Positions 51,420 to 63,661 of a DNA stretch of 64,000 nucleotides are shown here, piece by piece. The notes beneath the pieces are model-generated. The model searched no databases, was not told the DNA's origin, and was given only the letters and a program-made list of their open reading frames with translations. Both the position numbers and the translations under genes were made by a program. Source of the stretch: Gnetum montanum (lineage: Eukaryota > Streptophyta > Gnetopsida > Gnetales > Gnetaceae); the NCBI GenBank assembly GCA_015680685.1, contig MNCI01036318.1:57209-121208 (forward strand), written 5' to 3'. Within the stretch, counting starts at the first letter, position 1; each line of letters opens with the position of its first letter.

Positions 51420-54170
51420 GTCCCAATGCTATTGGTGGCTAAGGTTGTCTTGTCGTTATCATTACTTCTTTTGGAACTTTAAAAGCATCTAGGAGTGCTT
51501 TCATATTCTCCTCTTTACTCTATGGATTGTACACAATCCAAGTTACTTTACCTATATAAGCTAGTGTAGGGATATCCCATGGGAATGACATTGAAGGAAA
51601 CATTTCCTTCGCATTAAAAAACCAAGCTACAAACATCTTACATTCAATATCAAATGTCTTTACAAGGTTCTATAACTTTTAGTAGTAATTCATCCTCCTT
51701 GCCAAGTTCTCAACAAAAAATCGTTGATCATTGAATCTACTTGTAAGAACTTCAATCTCTTTGTTGGCTACCTCCAACTTTTGTTTTTCCTCTTTATGAA
51801 GCTTCAACTTCACCTCATAGAGGAGATAGGAGCTAGTGACCTAGTTCTCTAGTTTATATCTTGGCATGCTCACTATTAGCATTACCAAGTGTGCATATTG
51901 AAGGTTGGCAAGTTTCTTGTACTTTATCATCTCCTTGATTTGTAACTCCTTTAGGCGGAATTTTTCCTTGTTATATGCATTCAGTCCATCAAACCTGAGT
52001 TGCCATACATCACCTTTTTGCTGAAGTTACTAGAGCTCCTCGTTCATCTTTACCTTGGCTAATTTTATTTCTTTTTCATTGACTTTCTTGAGTAGTCCAA
52101 CCTAGTTCCTATAATGATTCTTTACTCTATCAAATTTCAAGATCTCATTCTTCCATACAGCTACCTCAATTGTAGGTCTTTTAATGAAGAGCATGAGCCT
52201 CCTTCATCAAGAGATTCGTATTTTTTCCTAGTAACCTCCTCAAGTCTAAGTTCAACTTAGCAAGCTACTCCTACTACTAGTAGATATATTTGACCAATGG
52301 GTCCTGTTTCTACTTAATGTTTCATAAGTGGTGATTGTCCTTAGTAAGGAAAAAGTTCTCTTCGTGAACTTGCAAGAGGTTCTTGTTGATGTTGTTGTTC
52401 ATAGTCTCTAACATGAATGGATCAAAGATCATCATTTCTTTTACATTCTTGGCTTCATGATATTTTTTTTGAAGCTACTAAAAAGCTTCATCTTATGTAT
52501 GTTCTAGCCAGAGAATGGTAGGGTTGAAAAGATTGGCTCTCAACTTGAAACTTTAGTAGCCAATCGTTGATTGGTCATGGTGGCCTCCTCAAGTTACATG
52601 GTTGCAACCAACAATTTGTCCCTTATCTTAAGAAACGATGATTGGTTTGTAGTGATTTCATCTAGAAGATCAAAGATCTATAGAAATAGTTGCTTGACTC
52701 TCACTAGTCTTTTCAACACCTCCTCATGTTGGGCAATGCTCATTCGACCACTTCCTACTCTTGTGGATGAATGAATGTCTACCATAGCAACTATGTCTAG
52801 CACAGATGTCATAAGAGCATTAAGTACTTTCACAAATCTATCAAGCATCACCTCTACCACTATCTCTTAGTCCTTGTGCTACATCACCAGGACCATTACC
52901 CCCTCACCTTCCTCTAACATAACCAAGAAGGCTATAGCATTTCCCAAAATCTTAGAAAATGTTTATCCATGAGTGGATACCGTGACCTCCTTAACACTTG
53001 GATTGGGCCTTGTGCATGCCTAGTTCCTCTACACAAACAATAGTGGAACTATTTCATTATCTAGCCAACTAATGGTCCTTACGACCTTGTTTATATGGCT
53101 CATGGATAGACATTAAATGGATGACTTCCCACCACTTGCAAATCCTTACTATTGCTACAACTACTACTCCAAAAGTTTACTGAGTCATTCTACAACTACA
53201 CACATTTTAGGTATGGATTCTAAGGCTTCATGTGATGGTTGTAGTGGCTACTCCTCTTCCTGTAGCTTGGCTACTATCTTATCTTTCATCATTTCTTACT
53301 AAGATGTGACAAGAGTACGGTAGACCACATCGTTCAAATAGCTAGCTATCCTTCCCCCTTTTACATAATTTCTTGATTAAGCATGGAAAGATGATCATAT
53401 TTCTACCTTTCTCATTTTCCTTGAACCATTTTTCAAACTTCAAGAAGATAAGTTGGGGTAGATTGATTGGAATTTTCCACTTAAAACTACACATTCCTTG
53501 GCGAAGAAGGTTGTCACCTTACTTGGCGTTACCATTGGATTTAAGTGATAGGCCAGAATCTTAAAATAAGCTCACTCCACCTTTTTTTAGTGCATAATAC
53601 TCCTTACAGCCCACTCCATAGCACCACTAGACCCATCCCTTCTTTGCCTTTGGATCTACCTACATCAAGTTCTCAACTAGTTTTGCCCTAGTGTTGGGCA
53701 AACTAAGGGCTTCAGCTACACATCTCCTTCTCAATTATTTGAGAATAGGTACATCTTTCCACGAACCACTCTCCACTATTAGAGACAATGGGTCACAAAG
53801 GAGAATCCTATAGTTGAGTTCTAATCCCTTCTAGCACTAGCTCCAAGAAGGATCCAAAGTTCAATTCTTGTAGGATGAAACTTTAGACCTCATTGGTCCT
53901 AATCTATTCTAAGCATGCCTCTATGAGGGTGACCTCCAATCTAGTCCTAGGCCTAGGAGCCTCAACTTGCCTAGATTGGCCTATCTCTATAGTGGGAATC
54001 TACCTAACATATTAGACTTTAGGTTCCTCCTGAAGAGGTCTAGTAGCATGCATTACCTTGACCACTTATTCTTAAGGTTATGGTTGCTATTTTTGTTGTC
54101 ACCTTCTTCCTCAAGTTACTTTTCTCTTGGCCTACAATGGCCCTTCTACTTGTAGTCCTTATTTCAATGC
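51420..54170 (-). pseudogene. 3' ORF of element E: FPCxIxKLC module plus long coiled coil
   Basis: Minus-strand translation shows IIFPCLIKKLCKRG (about 53395-53360), RMSIAQHEEVLKRLVRVKQ (about 52745-52685) and ELQIKEMIKYKKLANLQYAHL (about 51950-51885), then AWFFNAKEMFPSMSFPWD (about 51635-51580). Each block has a counterpart in elements A and B in the same order, so this is the third copy of the protein. Many stops. Because of the insertion of element D its spacer is split. I cannot name a function. The heptad-like charged sequence suggests an elongated, self-associating protein. Confidence 0.65.
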
Positions 54171-54190
54171 CATCTACAATCACAAACATA

Positions 54191-54772
54191 ATCCATGATT
54201 ACCTTTTTAGTTTATAACCTTTAGTTATTGAACACCTTTCTTCATTAGATCATGGCTATGTCTACTCATCCCACTACTAATCTATTCCAAGTCTAGACCA
54301 AGTCCATTCAACTTTTAGTGATCTCACATTAACATATGCTCACTCTATATTGATCAAAAGTTTAGGACAACCCCAAAAGACAACCATCACTCCAAGAGAA
54401 GAAGAAAAAAGAAGAAGGAATTAGATAGGACCTTAATTAGAGGGGTGTCTTTAGGCATGGCTAACATGTCTTTCCAACCTCGTAACCAATGCTTGTTATC
54501 CAATATTGAGTCTAAGGGATGTTCTTAGAATTTTAGTGTTATTTTTTTCCATAGGAACCACACCATGCAAAGACATGCTTTTCGTTTATGGTCGATAGTA
54601 GGAGTGATGATATACCAGTGAACTTTCATAGAACTTAAAAATAATGTTGAGAGAAATCATATCAAATCTCCTTGAGGTCATATCCTTTTCCATTCTCACT
54701 TAGTCCTTTCCCAATTTGTTAGGTACCAAGATCATTGATTACTTTTAGGTTGTAATGTGAAAGAACCTTGTG
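54191..54772 (-). other. Spacer of element E, left of the Copia insertion
   Basis: Minus strand contains GTCTTTGCATGGTGTGGTTC and AAAGACATGTTAGCCATGCC blocks shared with the spacer of B. The TATA-containing segment seen before the 3' ORF in A and B is not recognisable here. No coding. Confidence 0.5.
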
Positions 54773-54777
54773 CTTCC
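54773..54777. other. Left target site duplication of Copia element D (CTTCC)
   Basis: CTTCC precedes the 5' LTR. CTTCT follows the 3' LTR at 62184-62188, one transition apart. Confidence 0.75.
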
Positions 54778-56900
54778 TATTGACCTTTTGATATGTTAAA
54801 ACTTTAGAAAATGGAGAATATTGAAATGTGTTTTGCATGATCTTGCATAGATGAGAAACAACAAGATAAGAATAAGATGACAAGATCAGTACACAAGCTT
54901 TGTGGTCGAAGACAAATAGAAAAGATGAGATGTCAAAATGATAGTTGCATTGAGATGACACAAAATCTCAAATTATATGGAAGATTTCAATGATGCTTGC
55001 AAGTCAAATGAAGATGTTTTGTTATCTACCCAAATGTCCCAGAAGTTCAACAAAAATCCCAAAAGTGCAAACTCACTTACAAGTTAGATGTCCCAAATTA
55101 ACACCAAATGTCCCAATTATTTTTAGGATGACCTAGTGATGAGTGGCGAGGTACCCCTACACTCCACCATACGAATACGAGCGGACACGCGCGATCCGGT
55201 CGAACTCCACAGACTAAATGCCTTAACGCCACAAGCAACACTTGGGGTTAATCGTTCGTTGTCTTCCCAGGCTTGCTTGTATGTGTCATGGTGTATGGTT
55301 AAGCAAGTCTGAGGTATGTGATTTTTTTGGTTTTTTCGGCTTATCTTCTATGCTACCAAGAGGAAAGAGTTGAGAAAACTAAACTAACTCTAACTAAGAT
55401 CTAAGTCTAAATTAACTAGCGTCAGCATTCGTTCCCACTTACCGGACACACCCTGAACTATGCAACTGCAGCTTACCAAACACTAATCGTTACTGGGATC
55501 GCCACACGTAACGCAAGTGCTCGAAGTGGTCGTACTGAGGCACCTATTTAGCCTATGTGTGATAAGCAGCCGATTCCTTAGCCAGCCGTACACACCCGTG
55601 GGTGCTCGTAACTAAGTCGTACTTATCACACGTTCTTAGCCTAGCAATGAGCAGCAGATTCCTCAACTAGCCGTACACATTGGACCCTGGAGTTACCAAG
55701 CGCAGAATCCTGGAATACGCTACTAGGTTACCAAGTAGCCAATGCTCGTAATTGAGTCGTACTCATGCATTGCGTCAAGCAGCCGATTCCTTGACTAGCC
55801 GTACACGTCCGTAGACGCTCGTAATCAAGTCGTACTTGAACGAACTAGGAAAGCAGGAAATGAAAGCAATAAATGAAACCACGTGCTGCAAGGTTTATCC
55901 AAACAAGTTCGTCTTTATTGCCGTACACAACTTGAGTTCAGGTTACAAGTTGCTCGAATAAAGAGTCGTTCACTCTAGGACTCCTACTGCGGGCACATGG
56001 GGAAAAAATTCTAACTCTGGAGTGATCAATCTGCCAGAGCTTCGCTACATTAGCCAGGATTGGGAAATGAAGGGAGTGCCGCCTCTTATTTATAGATATG
56101 ACGGCAGGACGCGATATCGCAGGAGAAGACGCGATATCGCGGCCTAGTGCAAGTCGCGTCTCATCACCTAGCTTAGACGTTCCAATTTCCAGATGGACAT
56201 CTAACCAAAATTGAAGTTGTTTTTAAATAGACATTCCAACCTCAAATGGGATGTCTCAATTAGTCATTTCCTAGCCATTGCATGAATTTTGAGGAGTTTT
56301 AGAAACTAAAAGGCTATAAAACAAAGTGGAATTCTTGGGAAATGATATATGCACTATTCATTAATCAATCCTATCATTGATTAATAAGTGAATTGGCTTT
56401 GTTCCTCATTGTGTTCATCATTTGTAAACTATTTTAAGTATTGAGTTTTGTTGTAAGAAATTTGTAAAGTGAGTTACATTCTTTCCTTGAATCTTTTTCT
56501 CTTTTCATAATCCTACAAGGTTGATGTGCATCTTGCAAGAGGCCATCCTCATTGAACTTGTTAGGAGCTTGCAAGGTTGAGTGCGTTCATAGCAACAAAA
56601 CACAATAGTGTTTAGCTAACATTTTGTAAAGGTTGTCGGATCCTTTAAACCACATTTTTGAGCTTTTTGGGACCTTACATAAATGAGTGTCTATGCAATG
56701 AGAAAACACTCCAAGTGGAGCTCAAACTTTATAAAACCAGATTTTTCTAAGGAACAAATCTAGAGGTGTGTAAGGATTCTATCCTCCAAGTGTGAAAGTA
56801 CCCAAGTTGAGGAACCACATAAAAATTGATGTGCAATTCTAATGGTCTTGGTTAAAACTGGGGAACTTATTCAACCCCCCTTTCAAGTTCTCAATTCTCA
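54778..56900 (+). repeat. 5' LTR of Copia element D (interrupted at 55137-56171)
   Basis: Starts TATTGACC (the 3' copy has TGTTGACA, so TG decayed to TA) and ends AATTCTCA. U3 has several GATGTCCCAA/GACATC words. Collinear with 61097-62183 on both sides of the inserted solo LTR. Confidence 0.85.
55137..56166 (-). repeat. Solo LTR of the A/B/E gypsy superfamily inside the Copia LTR
   Basis: 1030 bp from TGATGAG (55137) to CTCATCA (56166), flanked by a perfect CCTAG duplication (55132-55136, 56167-56171). Orientation is minus: TATAAATAA at 56086-56094 and two GCGATATCGC palindromes at about 56111-56120 and 56131-56140. No internal region follows, so recombination between two LTRs has removed it. 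It is close to the LTR at 1-587. Confidence 0.9.
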
Positions 56901-56902
56901 AG

Positions 56903-56916
56903 TGGTATCAAAGACC
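56903..56916 (+). other. Primer-binding site, tRNA-iMet type (Copia element D)
   Basis: TGGTATCAAAGACC lies two bases after the 5' LTR; the standard initiator-tRNA-Met site is TGGTATCAGAGCC. Confidence 0.85.
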
Positions 56917-56958
56917 GATACTCTTAATTTTAGAGCTTCAAATTATTAAGAGTGAGTA

Positions 56959-57780
56959 ATGAAAGGGGTAGCTAACATCAATTCACCAACAACAAATGAA
57001 TTCAACTTTTCAAATTCGAGAACTAAACTAATAATATTCATTGAGTTCATCTTGAAGAGCTATATAAACGTCTTCTATCACAAAGGTAAAGGAAGATGTA
57101 AGCAATGTATGTTTTCCAATCATGATGATTATTCTATAAAATTTTTGATATGTTATGGTAGAGGCCATATGACCTCCAAAAGAGTTTGTATATGCAGGTC
57201 ACATGAAGAAAAATCTAGTAAAGAAAGTTATGTATCCAAAGACTCTCATTACTTATGTCTTGTCTTGGCAAATCAAGAATCCATCAATATTCAAACATTT
57301 CATGGTGAAGCTATAGAAGATGAAATCACCTTAGAGGAAAGGTATGATTTTCTTTGTAATCAAGTTATTTTCTTTCAAATTTAATTCTTTAAAATTAAAG
57401 AGACCTTGTATGATTAGGAAATACAAATTACAAATCTTAACTCTGAATGTTTATTTCTTAAGAAAGAAAACTCAGACCTAAAAGCTAAGATTCAAAAATT
57501 AAGTGTTATTGAGCAAACTAACGAGAAAATATTACATGAAAATCTTAATATTGAAGAGAAAGATCAAGACCAATATCATCCATATATCAAAGCATCATCC
57601 TCACATTTTGCAATTTTGAAGAAATACTCTACTAGGTTTGGTAGTGAAGCCAAATTTAGGAACATAAGTTGTTTTTATTATGGGAAATTTGGACATGTTC
57701 AGGCTTGTTACTATTTATGGTTAAAACACTACACATGGTCCTTTCCAAAATAGCCAAGAAAAGATGCTTTTTAGGGAAAG
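56959..57780 (+). pseudogene. gag remnant of Copia element D
   Basis: The open frame 56959-57384 begins MKGVANINSPTTNEFNF and is followed by Glu/Asn/Lys-rich sequence with ETLYD- and NSECLFLKKENSDLKAKI-like coiled stretches. A decayed CCHC zinc knuckle, ISCFYYGKFGHVQACY (about 57665-57715; normal form CxxCxxxGHxxxxC), follows. This fits the nucleocapsid end of SIRE-type gag. It is shorter than usual, suggesting internal loss of the capsid part. Confidence 0.6.
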
Positions 57781-57819
57781 AAATTTTGGAGGCAAAAAGA
57801 GAAGAGTTTTGAACAAAGA

Positions 57820-58110
57820 ATGATTACACAAGTTTCTCTCTCTATTGATAAAATAACCACATGGTACATCAATAGTGGCTATTCTATATATATGACAAGG
57901 GAAAAATCTCAATTTGTACACTTTAAACAACAAAATTGTAATAGCATTACATTTGGAGATGACTTAAAAGCTCAAATAAAAGGTACTGATACTACTAAAG
58001 GTAAAGCTAAGGATCAACCTATAGTTAATCAAGGACTAAAACATAATCTTCTTAGTGTTAGTCAACTTTGTGATTCAATTTTTGATGTTACCTTTTAAAA
58101 AGATACTTGT
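57820..58110 (+). pseudogene. Protease region of Copia element D
   Basis: TWYINSGYSIYMT matches WYLDSGCSxHMT of Copia proteases, with the catalytic Asp changed to Asn by one G-to-A change (57871). ITFGDDLKAQIKG and GLKHNLLSVSQLCD follow. The frame is open from 57820 to 58098, one of the best kept parts of the element, but the active site is lost. Confidence 0.8.
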
Positions 58111-58239
58111 AAAGTCAAAGATTTTCTATTTGGTAAAGTTATTATAGAAGGTAACAGAAAGGCAAATATTTATGCTACTATTTCTCGAGATAATCCTAAC
58201 CTTGAATCGAAGTGTCTGATCAACAATATAGATGATGTT

Positions 58240-59160
58240 TATATGTGGCATAGGAAAGTAGGTCACATAAACAAAGACATTCTTCAAACCCTTGTCTCAA
58301 AAGAGATGGTTTGAGAATTGACCAAACTTAAAGATTTCATCTTGAACACTTTTGAAGCTTATCATAAAGGTAAGCAAACAAGGATAAGGTTTGGTAAGAA
58401 AAATTGCATTTCTACTTCTCATCCTTTAGATTTACTTCACATGGATTAGGTTGGTCCTTCTTAAATGCATAGTCTGGGAAAGAAAAGGTATTTTCTAACT
58501 ATTGTTGATGATTTCTCTCGCTTTAATTGGGTTACCTTTTCATATCACAAGGATGAGGTTTTTGATTACTTTATGAGAATTTGTAATTAGATATAAAAAG
58601 AAAAAGGGTATGGTGTAAAGGTCATCAAAAGTGACAATGGAGAAGAATTTAAGAATACAAAGTTTGAACAATATTATCAAATAAATGGCATCCTATACCA
58701 ATTTTCTACCCTAGGACTCGTCAATAGAATGGTATTATAGAAGGGAAAAATAGGATATTGAATGAAATGGGGTGGACCATTATAAATGATAAGAATATTC
58801 CTTATCACTTTTGGGCTAAAGCAATCAACATTGCTTGCTATTTCTCGAATAGAGTTTTGGTTAGAAGATTTGCTACAAAAACTTCTATTGAATTATTAAC
58901 ATGCAAAAAAACCAACTAATGGTTATTTTGATGTTTTGGGCTCAAAATGTTACATTCTCAATAACAAAGATGTTTTGAGAAAATTTGATTCCAAAACTAA
59001 TGAGGGAATTCTTCTAGGAAATTCAACTATTAATAAGGTTTATAGAATTTTCAACAAAAGAACCAATATTGTGGAGCAAATAAGAAACATCAAAATAGAT
59101 GACAATGATAGTCCTACTTCACAATAAAATGATGAAGAAGTTCCTCTTCAAAATATAGCT
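58240..59160 (+). pseudogene. Integrase of Copia element D
   Basis: HRKVGHINKDIL (start of the HHCC zinc finger; normally HxRxGH), LDLLHMD, YFLTIVDDFSRFNWV, VIKSDNGEEFKN and GIIEGKNR correspond to the Copia integrase core, with D, D and E positions visible. The C-terminal part FGSKCYILNNKD, KFDSKTNEGILLG, YRIFNKRT (58936-59127) is open. Several stops upstream. Confidence 0.85.
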
Positions 59161-59419
59161 AACATTTCCCAAGTTCAAATTAATGAAGAATCTGAAATAG
59201 AAAGTGAGCATGAGGATACTTCTCCAACTTAATCCAAAATGCCTAAAATTTGTAGATCACACATTCTCAATGATGTTATTGGGTATGTAAAAGATGGAAT
59301 CTAAACTAAGAGTCAAACAAAGGAAATGTGTGGTTATGCTACCTATCTTTCATAACTTGAACCAAAGAATTTTAAAGAGGTAGAATTAGAAGAATGATGA
59401 ATCTTAGTCATGTAAGAAC

Positions 59420-60720
59420 AATTGAATCAATTTGGGAATTAACTCCTAGACCCAATCACAGATAGATCATTGGCACAAAATGAGTTTTTATAAGTAAAAT
59501 AGATGAAAGTGGCAACATTATTAAGAATAAAGCTAGATTAGTTGACAAAGGATACAATCAATAAGAGGAAATAGATTTTGATGAAACTTTTTCTCTCGTG
59601 GCCAAACTTAAATCTATCAGACTTCTTTTAGCCTATGCAAGTATGAAAAGCATTAAATTGTATCAGATGGATGTGAAGAGTGTCTTTCTAAATGGGATCA
59701 TTCAAGAGGAAGTTTATGTTGAGAAATTTGAAGGATTTGTGGATCCTATTCATCTAGATTACATTTTCAAACTCAAGAAGGCTCTCTATGGGCTTAAACA
59801 AGCTCCTAGAAATTAGTATGATAAACTTTCTCATCATCTCACATCCCATGATTTCAAAATAGGTAGGGAAAATGTTACTTTATTTTTTAAACGTGATGGT
59901 AAAGATGTACTTATTGCACAAATTTATAGATGATATTATATTTGAAGCTACTAATGAAATTTTGTCCAAGAAATTCTTAGATCTTATGCAAATAGAGTTT
60001 TAAATAAGCATGATGGGAGAACTCAATAATCTCCTTGGCTTTCAAATCAATCAAACAAAAGGTGGAACCTTCATCTATCAAACTAAATACATCAAAAATA
60101 TTTTAAAAAAATTCAATGTAGTAGATGTGACAGCAAAAACTACACCTATGGTGGAGAACTTCAAACTTACCAAAGATGATCAAGGAAAGTCTATTGATCT
60201 TAAGCTCTATAGAGGTATGATTAGTAGTTTACTCTACTTAATTGCTAGTAGGCTTGATATAACCTTAACTATTGAAATTTGTGCCAAGTATCAACTAATC
60301 CCAAAGAATCACAACTAAAAATAGTTAAATGAATTTTTCATTATTTAAAAGGTACTACCGATTGGGAACTTTGGTATTCAAAGGAATCCTTACTTAATCT
60401 TGCCAGGTACTGTGATGTAAATTTGGTAGGTTGTACAAATGACCATCAAAGAAAGAGTGGAAATTACTTATTTCTAAGAACAAGTCTTATATCTTAGATA
60501 ACAAAGAAGAAAATGCAGACAACACTTTCTACAACAAAAGAAAAATACATTTCAACTAGAAGTTTCTATGTGTAAATAATATGGATGAAGTAAAGTCTCA
60601 AGGATATAGGGATCCTATCAAATATCACACCTATCTTCTATGACAATAGCAATGCTATCAACATGAAAAAAAACCTTGTTAAACATTCTCATACAAAACA
60701 CATTAAAATTCACATCATTT
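59420..60720 (+). pseudogene. Reverse transcriptase and RNase H of Copia element D
   Basis: IRLLLAYASMKSIKLYQMDVKSVFLNG, EEVYVEKFEGF, FKLKKALYGLKQAPR and a frame-shifted FIDDIIF (the YVDD box). MMGELNNLLGFQI, TKYIKNILKKFN, TPMVENFKL and YRGMISSLLYL follow. RNase H remains: YLKGTTDWELWY, CDVNLVGCTNDHQRKSGN and LSTTKEKYIST. The first catalytic Asp of RNase H is displaced by a C-D-V change from the usual SDAD. Confidence 0.85.
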
Positions 60721-61084
60721 CATATGAGAAAATACTCAACTTGGACATATAAATCTAGGATACATTGGGACAAATTGTCAACTTGTCGATACCTTCCCCG
60801 AGCCTCTTGATGACCAATGCCTAACTGCCTTATGTAAAGACATGGGGATAGGATCTTATCCTATCAGGTAAGAATTTTGTTTTCCAAATAACAATAAATA
60901 TACAAAAATATATACACACACAAAAATTAAAATAAAAGCAATTTTTTTAAATAATCTACCTAGCATATGTTTACGAGGAGTTTCCCTAAGGATCCTTCTT
61001 TTTGTTAATGCCTAACAAGGGGGAGAAAGTCACTATTATGTTTTGCTATAGCTAATCCATTTCCCAAGTTTTGAACATTACCAA

Positions 61085-61096
61085 AAAGGGGAAGAT
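61085..61096 (+). other. Polypurine tract of Copia element D
   Basis: AAAGGGGAAGAT immediately before the TGTTGACA start of the 3' LTR. Confidence 0.75.
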
Positions 61097-62183
61097 TGTT
61101 GACATTTTGGTAGGTCAAAAATTTAGAAAATGGAGAATGTAAAAATGTGTTTTTCATGATCTTGCATGGATGAGAAACAACCAAACAAGAACAAGATGAC
61201 AAGATCAAGACATAAGCTTCATGGTTGAAGACAAAGAGCAAAGATGAGATGTCAAAATGAGAGCTAGACTGAGATGACATGAAATCTCAAACTAGATGGA
61301 AGATTTCAATGATGCTTACAAGTCAAATGAAGATGTTCTGGTATCTACCTAGACATCCCAAAAGGTCAGCAAATGTCCTAGAAGTGCAAACTCATTTGTA
61401 GGCCAAATGTCCCAAATTGACAATAGATGTTCCAATTGTTATAGGGATGTCCCAAGGAAGACGTCCCAATTTCTAGATAGACATCCCATCATAATTGAAG
61501 TTGTTTTCATGTAGACATTTCAACCTCAAATGAGACATCCCAATTAGTCATTTCCTGGCCATTAGATGAATTCCAAGGAGTTTTTGAAAGCTAAAAGACT
61601 ATAAAACAAAGTGGAATTCTTGGGAAATAATACATTTACTATTCATTGATCATTCCTATCATTGATTATCAAGTGAATTGGCTTTGTTCCTCATTATGTT
61701 CATCATTTATGAACTATTATATGTATTAAGAGTTTTGTTGCAAGGAATATGTAAAGTCAGTTATATTCTTTCCTTGAATCTTTTTCTCTTTTTGTAATCC
61801 TATGGGGTTTATGTGCTTCTTATGGGAAGGCATCCTCATTAAGCTTGTTAGGACCTTACAAGGTTGAGCGTGTTCACAACAACAAAACATTCTAGTGTGG
61901 ATCCTTTAAATCACATTTTTTATCTTTTTAGGACCTTGCAGGATTGAGTGTTTGTGTAGCAAGAAAACACTCCAAGTGAAACTCAAACTTTGCAAAGGTT
62001 TTGGTACCCTTAAAACCACATTTTTCTAAGGAATAAATTTTGGAGGTGTGTAAGGATTCTACCCTTCGAGTGTGAAAGTACCCAAGTTGAGAAACCACGT
62101 AAAAATTGGTGTGCAGTTCTGGTGGTCTTAGTTGTTAAAATTAGGGAACTTATTCAACCTCCCTTCTAAGTTCCCGATCCTCA
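61097..62183 (+). repeat. 3' LTR of Copia element D
   Basis: 1087 bp, TGTTGACATTTTGG to CGATCCTCA, collinear with the 5' copy. U3 contains about eight (G/A)ATGTCCCAA or GACATCCCA words spread over 61340-61540. Followed by CTTCT. Confidence 0.85.
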
Positions 62184-62188
62184 CTTCT

Positions 62189-62639
62189 AGGATATTAACT
62201 TTTCATGAAATAGATCAAATGGATGGATATCATGAACTCACTACCTAATACCACTAGTAAATTGACATATTGTTACTAGAGAACATAATCCAAAGCTAAA
62301 AATTATCCTTTTGATTAATTAACCAGAATAATAATATCTTGCTTTAAATAACTTTCCAAATTCCCAGTAGTAATAATAAAATCAAATACTTCCAATAAAG
62401 CTAGATGAAATTAATAAAGGCAAAAAGACAATGAAAAATAAACAATATATAAAATAATCAATGAAATATTCAAGAAAATGGAAAACATATAAAGAACATT
62501 GCAAAACAAAAAGGTGTAAAATTGGTTAGCCTCATCAAGGTATTAGTATGAATGACCATCTCTTCCATAACTATGTTGAGAGAAGGAGATCTAAAAAATA
62601 GAGCAAGCTTTTTTTGGTGTAGAGGTGTCAATGTTGTTG
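62189..62639 (-). other. Spacer of element E, right of the Copia insertion
   Basis: AT-rich, no coding. It joins 54772 across the Copia target duplication and leads from the integrase end of element E (minus strand) into the spacer. Confidence 0.5.
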
Positions 62640-63655
62640 CTTACTTTGGGTTCCAAAAATAGCTTAAGTCATTGTACATTGACTAACAAATATTTGTGAG
62701 GGATGAATGGGTGATATATTATCATGACCCCAGAAGAAAAAGTTGAATGAATGTTAAAGTGTCATTAGACATTTCTTTTGGGCTAAATCAATGTCAAGTT
62801 CAAGTTTATAATCTGTTGCAAGTGTATGGAGTTCAACTTGGATTGGAAGTTTTGGCAACTTTCCGTACAATAACTCATAGGAAGAGTAGTCTATAGGAAG
62901 CTTCTAGGTTGAATGATATGCCTCAAGGGCATCGTTGAGTTTTGTACTCCACTCCTTCCTATATTTACTGATGGTTCTTGTTAGGATGCTAGTAATCTTC
63001 CTATTAGCAACCTTGGCTTCACCGTTGGATTGGGGGTGATAAAGGCTTGTAAGTTTATGTTGCATCCCTAAGGGATCAAAAAGTAGATCCTATAAAGTAT
63101 GTCCCATTCTTAAAAATGAGTGCTATAGATATACCAAACCTATTTACCACATGTTATTGTACAAACTAACCTACAATGGTGGATGCACAGTCTGATACAG
63201 CTGTAGCTTCAACCCACTTGATGTAGTAGTCAATGACAACTATGATATATGCCTTCCCATTTAACATGGAAGCGATGGATCCCATGAAGTCAATGCCCCA
63301 AAGGTCAAAATATTTTAATGGTTGGATCTACTATTGGGATCCTTCCATTCATACAGTCATTTCTCCATCCCTTTAACATTGCTCGCATGAATGGGAGAAA
63401 TGATGAGCATCCCTAAAGATTGTTCGTCAAAAGTATCCTACCATGAGGATCTTTGTAGTTGTGCTCCTTCTTGTGTAGTGGCCCCTACAAGGACCCTCAT
63501 GAGCATCTTGGAGGATGCACAATTGATCAGCATTAAGTACACATAATCAAACCAAGTCATCAGCACAAACCTTGTATAGGTTACCTTGGATCTCCATGTA
63601 ATGCTTAACCTAGTAAAGAAACTACTGTTTCTTCTTATTGTCCCAATAATGAGTC
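62640..63655 (-). pseudogene. Integrase (C-terminal half of pol) of element E
   Basis: Minus-strand reading: YMEIQGNLYKVC, DAHEGPCRGHY, AHHFSHSCEQCQRDG-like (HHCC zinc finger, complete here), LGIDFMGSIASMLNGKAYI, ALIFKNGTYF (second catalytic Asp changed to Lys/Asn context) and LSPPIQR. Then LNDALEAYHS and YELLYGKLPKLPIQVELHTLATDYKLELDIDLAQK. Collinear with the integrase of element B (32190-33420). Many stops. Confidence 0.8.
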
Positions 63656-63661
63656 ATGGTC

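Larger units (their letters stand above)
54778..62183 (+). mobile_element. Element D: Ty1/copia retrotransposon, SIRE/Maximus-like, inserted in element E
   Basis: Complete outline: 5' LTR (54778-56900, containing a solo LTR), tRNA-iMet primer site, gag, protease, integrase, RT, RNase H, polypurine tract, 3' LTR (61097-62183). The order with integrase before RT is diagnostic of Copia. Without the inserted solo LTR and its target repeat, the 5' LTR is 1088 bp against 1087 bp for the 3' LTR. Wording such as GLKHNLLSVSQLCD and the MMGELNNLLGFQINQ block suggests the SIRE/Maximus lineage. Inactive through stops and small indels. Confidence 0.88.
50386..63660 (-). mobile_element. Element E: minus-strand Athila/Tat-like gypsy element, interrupted by Copia element D
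   Basis: On the minus strand: integrase (about 63655-62640), spacer (62630-62189 continuing at 54772-54180), 3' ORF (about 54170-51420), polypurine tract and 3' LTR (51129-about 50386). The Copia element D with its own target duplication sits in the spacer. The 5' LTR, gag and most of pol are not in the window, cut by another LTR near 63662. The 3' LTR appears truncated at its far end by the L1-like LINE. Confidence 0.75.
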
